A DNA stretch of 46,731 bases from Opitutales bacterium. GTDB taxonomy: Bacteria > Verrucomicrobiota > Verrucomicrobiia > Opitutales > JABSRG01. The position numbers and the translations under genes are program-made. The stretch lies in NCBI GenBank assembly GCA_028280845.1, contig JANQKZ010000056.1, forward strand, positions 1 through 46,731. Direction: 5' to 3'. The notes below the pieces were generated by a model. That model searched no databases and was not told the origin of the DNA. It saw nothing but the letters and a program-made list of their open reading frames with translations. How positions within the stretch are numbered: the stretch's first letter is position 1; each line of letters begins with the position of its first letter. This document shows positions 1-12,500 of the stretch, piece after piece.

Positions 1-95
1 TTAGCAAAAGCCCTTACAGGGATTTCCGCTAAGGAGGCGCCTCGTTGAACGACCAAAATCGCAAGGCCAGCGCCTCAATTTAAATGCAGATTGCT
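1..95. other. Unassigned left edge with a short palindrome
   Basis: No gene is supported here. The stretch contains a perfect 10-bp palindrome, GAGGCGCCTC, at 34-43, followed closely by CGTTGAACG. On the minus strand it lies just downstream of the broken cadherin-like fragment and could be the edge of whatever interrupted that gene. It is too short to classify. Confidence 0.3.
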
Positions 96-506
96 CTAGT
101 TGCCTGGAGTGAAGGTAACATTCGCCGCCTTCGTTGAGGTCGTAGTGGAGCCGCCACTCACCTGGGCAAGATAACTCGGAGGGTTCGCACTGCCGTCATG
201 GACGAAGCGGATAACGCCGCCGTTGACCTCCGCCTGGGTGAAGGTGGTGATTGCCGTGGCGGGCGCCGCGCGGCGGGCAAAAAAGCCGTGCATGATGTTG
301 GAAACGGTGTAAGCCAGGTTGGCGATGCTGGTGTCGGTATCGGTCATGTTCAGGTTGGATCCCATCAGGGTAAGGGCTTGCCCCTGGCTGATTTCGAGGC
401 GGTGCGCGGGGTTGCGGTGGTAGATCGGGTTCCTATACTCGTGAACTCGAGTGGTAAAACCGCATAGAGCCAATAAGTAATATACAAGGAAGGAAAAGCC
501 GGACAC
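96..506 (-). pseudogene. Cadherin-like (CSPG-type) repeat fragment of a large surface protein
   Basis: The reading frame (136 residues, GTG start) matches about one repeat of the cadherin-like family found in giant bacterial adhesins. It shows the order SQGQALTL, LNMTDTDTS, LAYTVSN, TTFTQAEVNGG, IRFVHDGS and PPSYLAQVSGG. In intact proteins the phrase around NVTFTP normally runs on into PVNDAP and another repeat; here it becomes TPGN and then a TAG stop. The first 30 or so residues do not look like a proper signal peptide followed by a domain. I read it as a remnant of a larger gene, not a functional protein. A short standalone protein is the alternative. Family assignment is fairly sure; pseudogene status is inferred from truncation at both ends. 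Confidence 0.55.
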
Positions 507-551
507 GATGCTGCCTAAGCTAAAAAAGATTGTTAAACCAACGTTCTACTC

Positions 552-752
552 ATGAAACTTGGCCGCTACTTTTTACTCACTTGTTTGTTTTGGATCCTTT
601 CCGCGCCATGGTGGTTTGCCGCGAAGGAACCGCAGCAAGCCGAGGGTGATTTACCATTTTGGGTCGTCTACTGTTTAGGAGTTGCGGTTGCCTATGCCGT
701 TTTTGTGGCGACATCGCTCCGTCGGGTATGGCGGGAGGATGCGGACTCATGA
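552..752 (+). CDS. Small two-helix membrane protein coupled to a sodium symporter
   Basis: This 66-residue protein has two hydrophobic segments: roughly residues 5-22 (FLLTCLFWILSAPWW) and 36-54 (FWVVYCLGVAVAYAVF). It ends in a charged tail. Its TGA stop overlaps the ATG of the symporter (ATGA at 749-752), so the pair is almost certainly translated together. Small proteins of this size and topology, such as the DUF3311 and YhdT types, often precede sodium:solute symporters of the PanF kind and are thought to be accessory subunits. Assignment to one of those families rests on size, topology and position, not a diagnostic motif. Confidence 0.75.
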   Translation: MKLGRYFLLTCLFWILSAPWWFAAKEPQQAEGDLPFWVVYCLGVAVAYAVFVATSLRRVWREDADS

Positions 753-2227
753 ACGCCAATGATCCCCTGCTCGGAGCGCCGGGCTGGTCCGTGATCGGGA
801 TTTACCTGATTGTCCTCCTCGGCCTCGGGTTTTGGGGTCGCTACGCCCGGCGGGAAGACACCTTGAGCGATTTCTTCCTCGGTGGCCGTAAACTGGGGAT
901 GGGGGTCTTGCTCCTGACACTTTACGCCAGCCAGTATAGCGGCAACACCCTCGTCGGTTATACGGGAACTGCTTATCGCTCCGGTTTTGCCTTCCTGATG
1001 GCCGTCCCTTTCATGATGGGGGTAATCGGTGTATATTTACTCTATGCGCCGAAGTTGCAGCTTCTGTCGAAACAGTATCAGTTCATCACTCCCGCTGACT
1101 ACCTGCAACAGCGTTATCAGCACCATGGGCTCTCTCGCCTGGTCGCCCTCTCGGGCGTCGTGGCTTTGGCTAATTTCCTCATCACGAATCTCAAAGCAAT
1201 CGGCGAAATCGCAACCCAAGCGACCGGTGGGGCAGTCACCCCTTCCGCAGGAATTCTCCTTTTCGCCGCTGGCATCCTGATCTACGAAATGCTCGGAGGA
1301 TTACGAAGCGTGGCCTGGAGCGATGTCCTCCAGGGCATCCTCCTGCTGACCGGATGCCTCACCGTGCTTGGCGTCACGCTCGCGGGCTTGGGCGGTATCT
1401 CCAGCGCGCTAGAGCGCCTGCATGCAGTGCGCCCTGATTTCTGGACCGCCCCGGATCTGGAGGGAAGTGTGCAATGGGTCTCAACGATCGTGATTGTGGC
1501 GTTTGGGGCCGCGATGTATCCCCATGCAATTCAACGTATCTATGCGGCCAAAAACGCACAGGTCCTTCGCCGTTCTTTACAAATTATGGTCTTCATGCCT
1601 CTAGTGACGACCCTCGTCATGGTTGTGATCGGCATTTTAGGTAACGTGACCTACCCGGGACTGGATCGGGCGGCGAGTGAGGGTGTGGTCCTCCTCATCT
1701 TGCACGACTTTGCCCAGGCCCATACCTGGGGCCACTGGATCGCAGCTTTATTTGTTGCCGCCGTCCTCGCGGCGATCATGTCGAGTGCGGATAGCGCGTT
1801 GCTCTCGATCGCCTCATCCGTGACGAAAGATTTCGTTCGCCCGTTGACACAATGGCGCAAAGAAGCCCATCTCACTTTTGTGGGGAAAGGAATCTCGATT
1901 GGGGTCATGGCGCTGTGCGTGATGCTCGCTATCACCCTCCCGCAAAACATCTGGCAGCTTATTCAGATCAAGACCGAGCTTTTGGCGCAGACGGCCCCGG
2001 CTTTCATCTGCGGGCTACACTGGAAACGCCTTCCCGCTACCGCGGTCTTCGCGGGATTCCTTGTGGGAACGGGGATCACCCTCTTTCTTCTGCTGGGAAA
2101 TTTCATCTTCCCCGAATCCATTCAGGCGCGTCCGCTTAACCTCCATGCGGGCCTGTGGGGCCTTGGATGCAATCTGCTCACCATTGCCATCTCTGCCCTG
2201 CGTTCGACGAGAATTCAAAACCCCTGA
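749..2227 (+). CDS. Sodium:solute symporter (SSS family)
   Basis: A 492-residue polytopic membrane protein of the SSS family, importing an unidentified organic solute with sodium. The N-terminus GIYLIVLLGLGFWG is the first membrane helix. It is followed by the family's DFFLGGRKL segment and a YTGTAYRSGFAF stretch in the second helix. The C-terminal half holds the conserved SSADSALLSIASSVTKDF region, where the family's sodium-coordinating Ser residues lie. Around a dozen hydrophobic segments can be counted. The ATG at 749 is chosen because it overlaps the stop of the small upstream membrane protein and places the first helix at the usual distance; an open frame extends further upstream but overlaps that gene. 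The substrate cannot be read from sequence. The pair resembles PanF-like systems with a small partner. Confidence 0.88.
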   Translation: MNANDPLLGAPGWSVIGIYLIVLLGLGFWGRYARREDTLSDFFLGGRKLGMGVLLLTLYASQYSGNTLVGYTGTAYRSGFAFLMAVPFMMGVIGVYLLYAPKLQLLSKQYQFITPADYLQQRYQHHGLSRLVALSGVVALANFLITNLKAIGEIATQATGGAVTPSAGILLFAAGILIYEMLGGLRSVAWSDVLQGILLLTGCLTVLGVTLAGLGGISSALERLHAVRPDFWTAPDLEGSVQWVSTIVIVAFGAAMYPHAIQRIYAAKNAQVLRRSLQIMVFMPLVTTLVMVVIGILGNVTYPGLDRAASEGVVLLILHDFAQAHTWGHWIAALFVAAVLAAIMSSADSALLSIASSVTKDFVRPLTQWRKEAHLTFVGKGISIGVMALCVMLAITLPQNIWQLIQIKTELLAQTAPAFICGLHWKRLPATAVFAGFLVGTGITLFLLLGNFIFPESIQARPLNLHAGLWGLGCNLLTIAISALRSTRIQNP

Positions 2228-2468
2228 ATCGGCACGCGCGGGCATTTCGCCTGGATATGCCATGGACTAAACTTGCCCCACCCTGCCACCATCATGGCAT
2301 GGCATCGCAAACACCTCGCATCGACACGGAACGCCATCGGCGAATGGACAAATTGGGCCTGATGCCTGCCCGTATCACCGGATGGTGCACAACCGGAGTA
2401 AATTTTCCAGAACCATGAGGGTTGACAATCGGCCATGCGTCTCTCATTTCTTTCCTCTTTCTTTTTGC

Positions 2469-2546
<78 letters not shown>

Positions 2547-2556
2547 TCCATTTTCT

Positions 2557-2573
2557 CCAAAGCTTTGCTTTGG
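2557..2573 (+). terminator. Stem-loop just after tRNA-His
   Basis: CCAAAGC-TTT-GCTTTGG forms a perfect 7-bp stem with a 3-nt loop, 10 nt after the tRNA CCA end. No T-run follows it, so it may be a processing or weak termination structure instead of a classical intrinsic terminator. Confidence 0.35.
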
Positions 2574-2854
2574 CAGGAAAATGAGTGCCACGGCGAAGCT
2601 TGCGAAGCGTCGGAGACGGGAGCTTTCACATATTCCGACAGACCTCTCCCCTGCGGTCGTCCGGCTTCCCGCTTTCACGGGAACCGGTCGCGTCTGGCCA
2701 GAACCCCAGTTTTTGAAAGGTGCTGGACCTTTCTGGACACCCCTCGCACCGGTCGTTTGGAATTGACTTGTGCAGGTTGAAATCCTGGATGCCAAAAATA
2801 GCCGGCCCATGCGTCCAGCGACATGGAATACCGTCTTTATGTGATCTACGGGTG
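2574..2854. other. Intergenic region without a supported gene
   Basis: The stretch between the tRNA and the convergent chorismate mutase has no frame resembling a known protein. The only structure I see is a perfect 7-bp hairpin, GAAAGGT-GCTGG-ACCTTTC at 2715-2733, which could serve as a termination signal between the tRNA and the minus-strand genes. Confidence 0.4.
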
Positions 2855-3424
2855 CTAGCCACCGCTTTCCGCGACCAAACGTACTTGCTGGAGAGCGTCG
2901 AAAAGCGCATCAGCCTCGGCGGTGTGCAAACGGGGATGCGACACGACGGCGGTAAAGACAGCACGATCCGTTTCGGTCAATCGACCATGGTCGCGAAGGT
3001 GCCGGGCCAGTTGGGTGAGGAACGCCTCGCCGATCTCCAGTAATCGCGGGCGGATTTCGGTCGTCAAATCAGGCACAACCGTCCGCGCGTTTCCCGCAAA
3101 AAGCAAGGCTGCCCGCTCCCGATACTGAATCGCCTTGGCGGCGGCGATTTGAGCAGTGAAAAACGCTTTAACCGAAGCCGGTTCCAGTCTCACGGTTTCG
3201 GCAGCCTCCAACGCACGCGCTAACACCACCGCTTCGCGCGCTTGATCCTCAATGGGAAGGCGATGGGCCGCTTTGTATTGCGCCACAGCCGGCATAAGTT
3301 CCAACCGTGCATCAACGAGTGCAAAAACCGCCTCCGCACTACCCGCGTGCAAGGGCAACCACCCCCCGAGAAAGGCATGACCCAAGAAGAAAATAAACCA
3401 CCGAGCGTGTATCACAAAAACCAA
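2855..3424 (-). CDS. Secreted chorismate mutase (AroQ gamma-type)
   Basis: Predicted monofunctional periplasmic chorismate mutase, converting chorismate to prephenate. After a signal-peptide-like N-terminus (HARWFIFFLGHAFLGGWL, cleavage near HAGSAEA) comes the all-helical AroQ core. It shows the family signatures LVDARLELMPAVAQYKAAH, LPIEDQAREAVVL and VKAFFTAQIAAAKAIQYRE. A long helical C-terminal half follows, as in exported *AroQ enzymes. The TTG at 3422-3424 is chosen because GAAGGA lies 9 nt upstream and gives a compact signal peptide. A TTG 33 nt further upstream and a GTG 9 nt downstream are alternatives. It follows the giant gene by under 100 nt on the same strand and could be co-transcribed. 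Exported chorismate mutases are known in various Gram-negatives, but their physiological role is mostly unclear. Confidence 0.82.
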   Translation of the reverse strand: MVFVIHARWFIFFLGHAFLGGWLPLHAGSAEAVFALVDARLELMPAVAQYKAAHRLPIEDQAREAVVLARALEAAETVRLEPASVKAFFTAQIAAAKAIQYRERAALLFAGNARTVVPDLTTEIRPRLLEIGEAFLTQLARHLRDHGRLTETDRAVFTAVVSHPRLHTAEADALFDALQQVRLVAESGG

Positions 3425-3517
3425 TTTGGTTGGTCCTTCAGACGAGGTCGAAGCCAAAAAGCGGCATGGATAGTGGCTTTTATTTGCGCCGAAGAGGAGA
3501 CACTGCCCTGGAGCATT

Positions 3518-6500
3518 TTAAAAGCCGGGATTCAGACCCGCACGCCGGGCCGCATCCACCACGTCGACCGCATCCCCACGCATATCGAGAGAATCATCGT
3601 CACTAGAAGCACGGTCGTCCCCATCTTCCTCGTCCTCTTCATCTTCCTCGATGGCAAGCCAATCGATGGAGAACGGATCAAACCCTACCGCCGAGACCGC
3701 CTCCGTATCACCGGCCTCCGCGCTGAGGAATGGAATAATGGCCTCATCGGTATTATAAGTGAACGAGCTTAAGTTGCTTTGGTTCCGGATCGCCGCCCCG
3801 TCCTGATTGAGAACTTCGACATCCAACTGAGTCCCGCCTTGTCTCACCGCATTGCTGTAGGAAAACGGAACAGCTAGCGTTTGGGACTGTTGACCAGCGG
3901 CAAAGGAGGCGGAGCCGGTCAGCGATTCGGACGTATCCGGCCCGACGGCTGATTGAGCCCCAATGTTGTAATCGACGAAGACATCAAAGGTCGCAGGTGC
4001 ATCGAGGGAGATATCAAACTCCATAAACAACGCCCCATCCAGTAAGACCAGGCGGGGATCCTCGGCAGAAACAATCGGAAGAATGCGGTAATCGATGCGT
4101 TGAATCGCCTCAGAATTTTGGACGTGCAAATCGTCCGCCCGAATTTCGAGTTGGCCCGCCGTACGAATATCCGTTCGGGGGAACAGGGTGAGTGTGTAAT
4201 TCACTCCATCCTCGGTCTTGAGTTCGAAGTCTACCAGGAGACCATCTATATCTTGGAAAGCTACCTCTACCAGGGAGGATAATCCATCGAGATCGAATAT
4301 CTGAAAGTCCACCACCAAGGGCTCGGTAGAAGGCCCTTCCAATTGGTTGGCCGCTTCAATCAGCGGCTCTTCGTTTTCAGCGGCGATCTCGAAGGTATTC
4401 AGCAAGCTGAGCAGATTATCCCCGGTAAATCTGTCAACAAACTCGGAGGCTGGGATTTGTTGGAGGAACGCCTCTCTGGCGCTCTCAAAATACACCGTTT
4501 GCATGAGGATTTTCAGACGAGCAAAGGCAGTCGTGATTTTCAGAGTTTCAGCTTCAAAATAGGCTAAAGCTAAAGCATTGATATTGGCCAACGTTATAGC
4601 CATCCCATTCGCAAATTCGTCATCAATATCAACTCCGGCCAGCTCCTCAACGCGTGCAAGAATCGCCCGAACGGTATCGGCTTGGGTGAGGTCAAGATCG
4701 GCATCCCGGTCATTGAACTCACCATTCTCATCCACATATATATCTTGATCGTCATTAGGATCATTTTCCACCGCATCGATTAGGATGTCATTGATGGCCG
4801 TAGTCACGATGTCGTCGACTTGAACCGGGGTGAGGTCTGGCCTCAGAATTTCGATCAATTGATCAATGGTAATGTTGACCGTGCTCAATTTAGAAGATTG
4901 TGCCAGTAATCTAGCTTCATCCTCGTTGAAAGTATACTCGGTACCGTCGTAAAAGTCCGCTAACTCCTCAATGGGGATGATATTCAATGGTGAAGTCCCT
5001 GGAACAAACCCAAGGGCATCTGAAATAATTTCCTCTCCATCGATTTGGCTATACCCTCGATTGACCATTAAATCATACAGCAGGTGAGTGATATGGGTGG
5101 TAGAGTTGTTGAACCCGGATCCAGCTAAACTAGCGGGCGAAATCACCGTTTCGGTATTGGCAGTCCCCGTACGGTTGTCTATCCCCCCAAAACTGACGAA
5201 TGAACCTTCTTCCAAATCAATAATGCCATTTCCATTGGTATCGAAAGCTTCGAGCTCACCGAGATCTGAGGATATTTCATCCCCGGTGAGGAATGAATAA
5301 AAACCGGCCTCATCCGTCATCGTAGAGGTCTCCCCTGAATCGAGTAGGCCATTCCCATTAAGGTCCAGGAAGACCACCGCATCAGAATAAATGAGGTATC
5401 CGCGAGGTTCATTCGCATCGAAGTGGAGATTCACATCTCGTTCATCCTCGTCTCCAATCAATTCACCGCCCAGCCGCACCAGGGAACCTTCCTCGGGATC
5501 GATAACCCCGTTTCCATTAGAATCAAATTCGGAAAGATATCCCAGAGACGCTTGATGGCTCTCCTTATCTTCCGGACGGAAGGTATAGTGCCCGTCGGCA
5601 TGCGAGTAAGTAGATGGTTCAGACTCCTCGTCCCAGACTCCATTGCTATTCGCATCGAGGAAGATTAATCCACCCACTAAGCCACTATCTCCTACTTCAG
5701 TGGCATCAACCAGCAGAATCACCCCATCGTTGGCTTCACCCGTCGTCACCGAAGTTCCACCTTCCGCATAGAACAGGCCTTCATCTTCAGAGATTTGGCC
5801 GTCCCCATCGAGATCGTAAGCCGCCAGTGAACCCAGTTTTGCAGCTTCAGTTTCATCCTGTTCGGATACGAAGGTAAACGAACCATTCTCATCAGTAATG
5901 ACCTCGAATTCACCTGCATCCAATTGACCATTTAAATTGGCATCCCAGAAGACCGTAGCTCCAACCAATCCGATATTCTGCGTCAATAGGGAATCATCTA
6001 AGACTGCGGTGTCAGGATTGCTCTCACCAGTATCGATGTCGGTTCCTCCCGTTACTAAGAGTTGCCCTTCCGTAGCATCTAAGACTCCATTCTGGTTTGT
6101 ATCATAAATCGACAGGGCACCGAGGGTAGTCGCCAGCGCATCGTCATCTTCGTTAAAGGTAGCGGCGAGGAAATCAAATTCTCCAACGTCATTGGTTATG
6201 GTGAAGGGTTCTCCATCATCCAGCTCCCCGTTTCCATTAACGTCGAGGAACACCGTAGCATCTCCAATATCGGATAAATAGATCCGGCCGGTTTTGAAAT
6301 TCATGTGGATGGTTTTGTGGGCACTCGCGCATATGATCACGCAAACACGCCCGGAAACCCGGAGGGTAGCAATACCACTCGAACCGATGCTGGCACTAAA
6401 ACTCCCTTCAATTCCGATGGTTTTCTTTAATATCCGTACCCGAGCCCAGGCCGACCCGCTTACCGTGGTAGAAAACCCACTGAAATTACTTAAATAGGCG

Positions 6501-9500
6501 GAGAAGGTCACCTTGGCCCCCAGGTTGTCGTTCCCCATGCTGATAGTGGCACTCCCTGAAACCCACCAACGGCCCGTCTTGGAACTAGCTGCTCCAGAGA
6601 AACTGCCTTTGAATCGGTTGAAGACATTAAAACTTCCGGAAAAGCTCACCGACATCCGTCGACTGCTATCAATGGAAATCGAAAAGCTACCCGAGGCATT
6701 CACAATGCTCGCAATGGTGAAGCTGGCTGAAACTGAAAAGGAAAATGTTCCGTCTGAGGCGATGGAGACGCTCGAACTCAAACGCATGATGCTGATATTA
6801 AAGACCCGAAGGCTCGCGTCCATGGTACCATGCACCCCGCTCAAAGTTAACCATCCAAAGCGTTCTCTGAAAACGGTTATACTCATGGATCCACTGATTT
6901 GTGCCACAGAACGCGACCCAAGAGAGATATTGATCGTGCCGGTTAAGTTAAAGTATCCCGTTGAGAAATTGACATAGCCAGAGAGGCTCGCGGTTTGCCC
7001 AAGGATGCTCAAGGTGAGCGGATCGCTCGAAGGGATATCAATCAGACCACTGGAGCTGATGCTGATGGAACCGCTTAAGGTGATCCCGATAAAGGATACT
7101 TTGGCTCCGGTAATACTGAACTCGGCACTTCCTGCCGCTATTCCAAAACGGGTAGAGTTCGTGGTATTAATGTTCAGAGTGAAGGTTCCACGAATCGTCA
7201 TGATACTGCTGCTGATCACATCAACCGATACATCAATGCTCAGAGCTACGCCTTGATTATTGAGAAAAAAGTCTCCGCTGATCGAAAAAGTTGCACCGAA
7301 GAGATCCAGGCTGGCACTCGCAGTGATCGTGATGGAATTGGACGAGAGGATGAAGGTGAAGGTACCATTCATCTGGAAGCCACCTACGGTGAAACTCGTT
7401 GAAGTATCCAGGAAGAAGGTGCTGGCCGTTATTGAAGTTCCAGCTACTGTCCTGGACCGGTTTGTCGTATTTAAGGCAATGGTAAAACTGGCGTCGGCTC
7501 CAAGGGAAAAGTCGAAATCACTCGACCCGTTGGTTCCCAGAGATGCGGTGAAAACCGCCGCAATACCCCGATGATTACCTCCATAAAACGTTATCCCACC
7601 CGAAATATTGAAAGAGAATAACGTCGTCCCTCCGATCACCACGGACATGGAGGCAGATACTGTCAGGGAGACCTGACTTGATGTTATTTCAAAGGTAAAT
7701 GAACCTGAAAGCGTCTCCGAAAGAATAGTTAAGGAACCGGTCGCCTGAATCAGGAAGTAGGGCCCCGCGGGCAGGTTGATTCCTAAATCGCTAAAGCTAA
7801 CCTGCTGATTTATGGTATTGATCTGTAAAACAAAGGACCCTGACAGTCCGAAACCAAAATCGCTGAAGGCGTTACTTGAGAGGGATAGGTCGAGTGCGGC
7901 AGCCAATCCATCCTGATTCACAAGAAATCCACCCGAGACTGAAAAGGTCATCAAATCCCTTCCTCCGACGTGAACCGAGAAAGATAAGGAGGCCTGCATA
8001 ATGATCTCTGAGGTCGATACTTCGATGTCCAAAGACCCAGTCATGGAAATTCCCTGAATGGTTAAATTAACATCAGTGGCCTCGATAATGAGATAAGCGC
8101 TTCCGGTCGCAGAATTGATACCCCCGGAAACACTAAAGGTTTGAGCTCCTTGCCCTTCAATAAACCCGGCCGGGATAGTAAATGATTGAGTCGTTCCCGT
8201 GGTATTGATCCTCAACAAAAAGGACCCGGATAAACTGACTCCCCAGGATGCAGGAAAATTGGTGCTCAAACTCAGGGAAAATTCAGCCGCAAAACCGCTG
8301 CTGCGAATCGCCATATAGGCGAGGACAGAAAACTCCAGAATCGGGTCGTCCGCCTCTCCCAGGGTCAAGCTACCGGTCAGTAAGACATCGAGCCCGGAAT
8401 TATTGATTTGCATCGCAAAGAGGCCGTCAAAGTAGAACCAATCCGAACCACCGTTCTGGAAGGTGACCGACCCATCAATGATCACACTGAAGGTCTCTGC
8501 CTGGAGTAGAAAATCCTCCTCCGAACCAAACAGAGTCAACGTCTCTGTGATGTCTGTATCCGTCGTATTTAAGCGGAAGGTGGCATTGCCGCTTGCAAAG
8601 ATTCCCAAGGACTCCAGATCCGAAAAATCAGGCACAATGGTCAGTACCCCCCAGATCGCCGTCCCGCTTCCGCTCGAATCAATGGTAAGGGTACCTTCTA
8701 TTTCAAGCAGGTCCCCCAGTAAGCTTAAGCTAACTCGCCCATCCAGGTCGGCGGTGAAGGTTTGATCGAGAAAGGTAAGGGTCAACGTTCCCTCGATGGT
8801 CAAAGTGGCAAGCCCCAGCGCGTCCATATCCACTCCACCAGTAATAATAATTTGAACCTCACCGGCGGGATTATCTTCATCCCCTGTGGCGCTACCTCCA
8901 AACAGAAACTGGATGGACCCATAAAAAGTAAGTACCGGGTCATCAGAGGGCAGTTCGCTCAAAAACAGGAGTGTGCCGCTCCCACTGCCCACATTGGACA
9001 GGTCGGCGTAGAACTTCATGTTCAGGGATAAGGAGTTACCAAAGGTGGCAACCGCATCGATCAAGAAGCGTCCCTCTGTATCGAATAGTATATCGATATC
9101 GGCTCGGAAGGCATTCTCCGAAGCATAGATGGAGAACAGCGTCGCTCCCCCCTCAAAGCGCATCGGCTGGCTGAAAGCATCAAGAAACGAACCAGTTGAT
9201 GTAGCTTGTTGGTTGATGACGGCCTCAGTCAGCAGGTCCTGCCATTCCTCAAGGGATAGCTCGTTCTGCGGCTTGAACGCATCACTGTCCAGCTCCTTCG
9301 GATCGGTTATGGAGGGTAAGGTGGTATTGAAGGTAACACCGGCCCGGAAACCTGTTATGGCCAGACCGCTGATTGGTTCTAGGACCTGCGGACTATCTAC
9401 TTCAACGTAACCCTGCAGGGGGCCGAGCTCTGATAGGCCGAATCGAGCCTGGAAACCAGTTCCCGCCGCTGTGGTAAAACCTCCTGTAATCCCACCATAC

Positions 9501-12500
9501 AGCACCTTCTCAGCCACCGGGGTAACCAGGTCTGAGTTATCGATTACATTGCCATCCGCATCAAACCGAAGGATGGCCAGGAAGAGATCCATCTCGATGG
9601 TCCCTCCGAACAAGTCGCCTTCGATCCCAACGCCAATGGAAGCAAAGGAGGTGATCGGAAATTTACCATCGATCAGGTCGCCTATATCGATGACCACTCC
9701 TTCCAGGCTTCCAGTGAAACTCAAATTGGATAAACCATGAAGCCCGCTGACCGTGGCGGAGAAAATCAGGGAGAAATCAAAGGGATTGTTATTAAAATCA
9801 GGCCAAACAACCGCTAACTCAGATATCTCGATTGGCAGCCAATCGGGCCACTTAATATCAGCAAACCCAGGTAGGGACAAATCTACCCCGAACCCATCCA
9901 GTGCCACTAAATCCCCGTTTGACCCAATCCCGAAATTCAAGGCAGTCCCGGTAAAGCCAGCCAGGCTCGGGAAAGTGGCACTCAGGGAGGCAAACTCAGC
10001 AATGTTTTGCCCCGCTCCGGGATTGAAATTCAAGCTAACCCCAGTCGCCTCCAAGCTCATGATGGAATTAAAGTCCAACACGACGGATGACACATTCGCG
10101 CCTTCCAGACTCAGGCTGTCCAACTGCGGCGCGTTCCCTGCCGTGCTGATCTCCATGGCAAAGTCCAGAGAAGCATCTGTTACGGAAACGTTATCCCCTA
10201 TATTGAAGCTGACGCTCAAGGTCGCTGCCACATCCAGGATTCCCGAATCGGCATCGAAACTTCCACTGATGCTGATGCCCGCACCTCCGACCACAGAATT
10301 TAACTCTCCGTCGCTTTCCAGGGATATACTACCTCCAAAATCAGTAACAAAAACACCGTTTTGATATCCACCCAGAGTAATCGACCCGGATAGAACGGCC
10401 GTACTACCAACCGAAAGGTCTGAAAAACCAATGGTGATGGGACCGAGATCAATCGGAACCACTTCCCCATTGTCTATCGCAATCGTAAAGTCAAAGGTGT
10501 TGACCCCGTCCTCCGATAGCTCCGAGGTTCCTATCGTCAGGATGGGGGTAAAGGGCAAATCGCCCATCGCATCAAAATTGAAAGCACCGGATACGCTTAA
10601 AGTAAAACTGGTAAAATCACTCTTCCCTCCAGCTGTGGTTCCAAACACCACCTCAATGCCATTGATGGTGAACGGAAGAAAACTTGCAATGCCCAAGCTC
10701 TCCGCCAGGCCGGCCGTGTCCAGGCTCAGCGAAGCCAATTGAAAGGAGGCGTCAGCCCCCACGACCAGATCCGTTACGGTTCCACTTACATTCAGGGCAG
10801 GCAGACTGGCCGTTACAGAGGCTACGCTGACAATCGTCTGATCCGGGGGACCCGTCGGGTCATAGTTGAAGTCAATCGAGCTTCCGGTAACGACAAAGGT
10901 GTCCTCAATATTCACCTCCAGGGTGGCAAATCCCAGACTGAAGGCCTTCGAATTCAGATCAAAGGAACCTTGAATCGTGGTCACCGTCGCAGAGGAACTC
11001 CCGCCTTCAAACAGCGATGCACTATCCGCTCCTATTCCAAAGGTGCCGCTAACTGAGCCTCCAATGGTGTAGTTCACATCGGTCAGCGTCACGGATGGAT
11101 TCACGACTGTGAGCACCCCACCGACGACAATATTTTCTGAATAGGTAAAGGTGGCCTGCCCCAGAGAAAAGCCGTCCAACCGAACACTGAGATTATCCAA
11201 AGTGAAACTCGGCTGCGTCCCATCCGCAGACTCGAGCGCAAGAATCGTGATACCAACCGAGCTGACCGATGCCACCTCTTGGGAGCTGTCCCCAGCCGGA
11301 TCATAACCAAAGGCAATATCGGAAGCGCTCAGGTCAAAAACACCATCGGCGTTCATCTCAAGACTGCCAAGGGTCAATGAAAAGGCCTTGGACTCCAGAT
11401 CAAAGCCACCCGATACCGTAGTTACCGTAGCAGAGGTGCTACTCCCTTCGAACAGGGTAGCATTGGCGGCCGAAAGTTCAAAAGTGCCGGTCGGAGCAGA
11501 GCCAGCGGTGTAATCTAAACCGCTTACGGATAACTCAGGATTCACAATCGTAAGGGCATCCCCGACGCTAATACTTTCGCCAATCGAGAATGAAGCGTTC
11601 CCCACCGAAAATCCATTCTGGCGAACTGAGATATCGCTGAGGGAGAAGGTCAGCGGGTCGCCCCCATCCGAGGGAAGGAAAGCCGTAATTTCCAGTTGAG
11701 CAGAGGCGATGGAGGCGATCTCTTTCGAAGCATCGGCTTCTTCACGTTGGTAGGCAATGGCAGCCCCTGATGCAGAAAGCGTAAAGACACCGGCTACGGC
11801 GATGTCCAATTGATCCACGGTCAGGCTGAACGCATCCCCGGAGAAATCAAAACTACCGGTCAGGGCATCACTATCTGCATCATCTCCATCCGTCACACTC
11901 GCCGTGTAGTCGGTTTGGTTTGGATTAAACAGGGCTGATCCGGCAGCAAAATCCAAAGTCCCCGAAAGCGTGTTGGCTACCATATCGCCGGTCAGGCTCA
12001 GATCCAGGCTGGCGGTGGTCAGGCTGAACAGGGTGTCCCCTCCTCCTCCATTGAGCGCCAGGGAATCGATGTTGGCGTTCGCATCAATTGTGATGGCGGT
12101 ATCATCAAAGGTCGTCGATATCGCCAGATTGATGGGGCTGGACCCGGATTCGAAGAAATCCAGGGTCATACTTGCAGAAGCCGATCCGGAAAAATCCCCG
12201 GGGGCAAAATCCACCGAAAAACTGGCGCTATTTAGACTGAACCCGAGAAGGGTGATTCCCGAGGCATCCCCAGTCAGCGTCCAGGTATCGGCCCCGGAAT
12301 CATAAGCTCCTGTAATGCTGATGGCAGCCGCCATTCCGCTGGCGTCCTCAAAGCCAGGAAGCTCCAGCGTTCCCGTGAGCGCCAAGGCAAGCGACTGATC
12401 TACCGAAAGGGCAACCAGGTCCGCATTGAGGGAGTAAGTTCCTGTAAAATCGAGAGAGAGGGTGCCCACGGTGGCCGAGAGATCCAGAGTAGCCGTTCCA

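Noticed and set aside
1-95. Integron attC site or end of an integrase gene
   Set aside because: A palindrome and a GTTGAAC-like core are present, but no proper pair of R/L boxes or integrase reading frame can be shown.
2422-2450. Promoter for tRNA-His with TTGACA at 2422-2427
   Set aside because: The -35 is good, but no acceptable -10 hexamer is found at 16-18 nt, so I did not list it.
2574-2854. Small proteins in the frames covering the region after tRNA-His
   Set aside because: The open frames run through the tRNA and show no family pattern, signal peptide or ribosome site.
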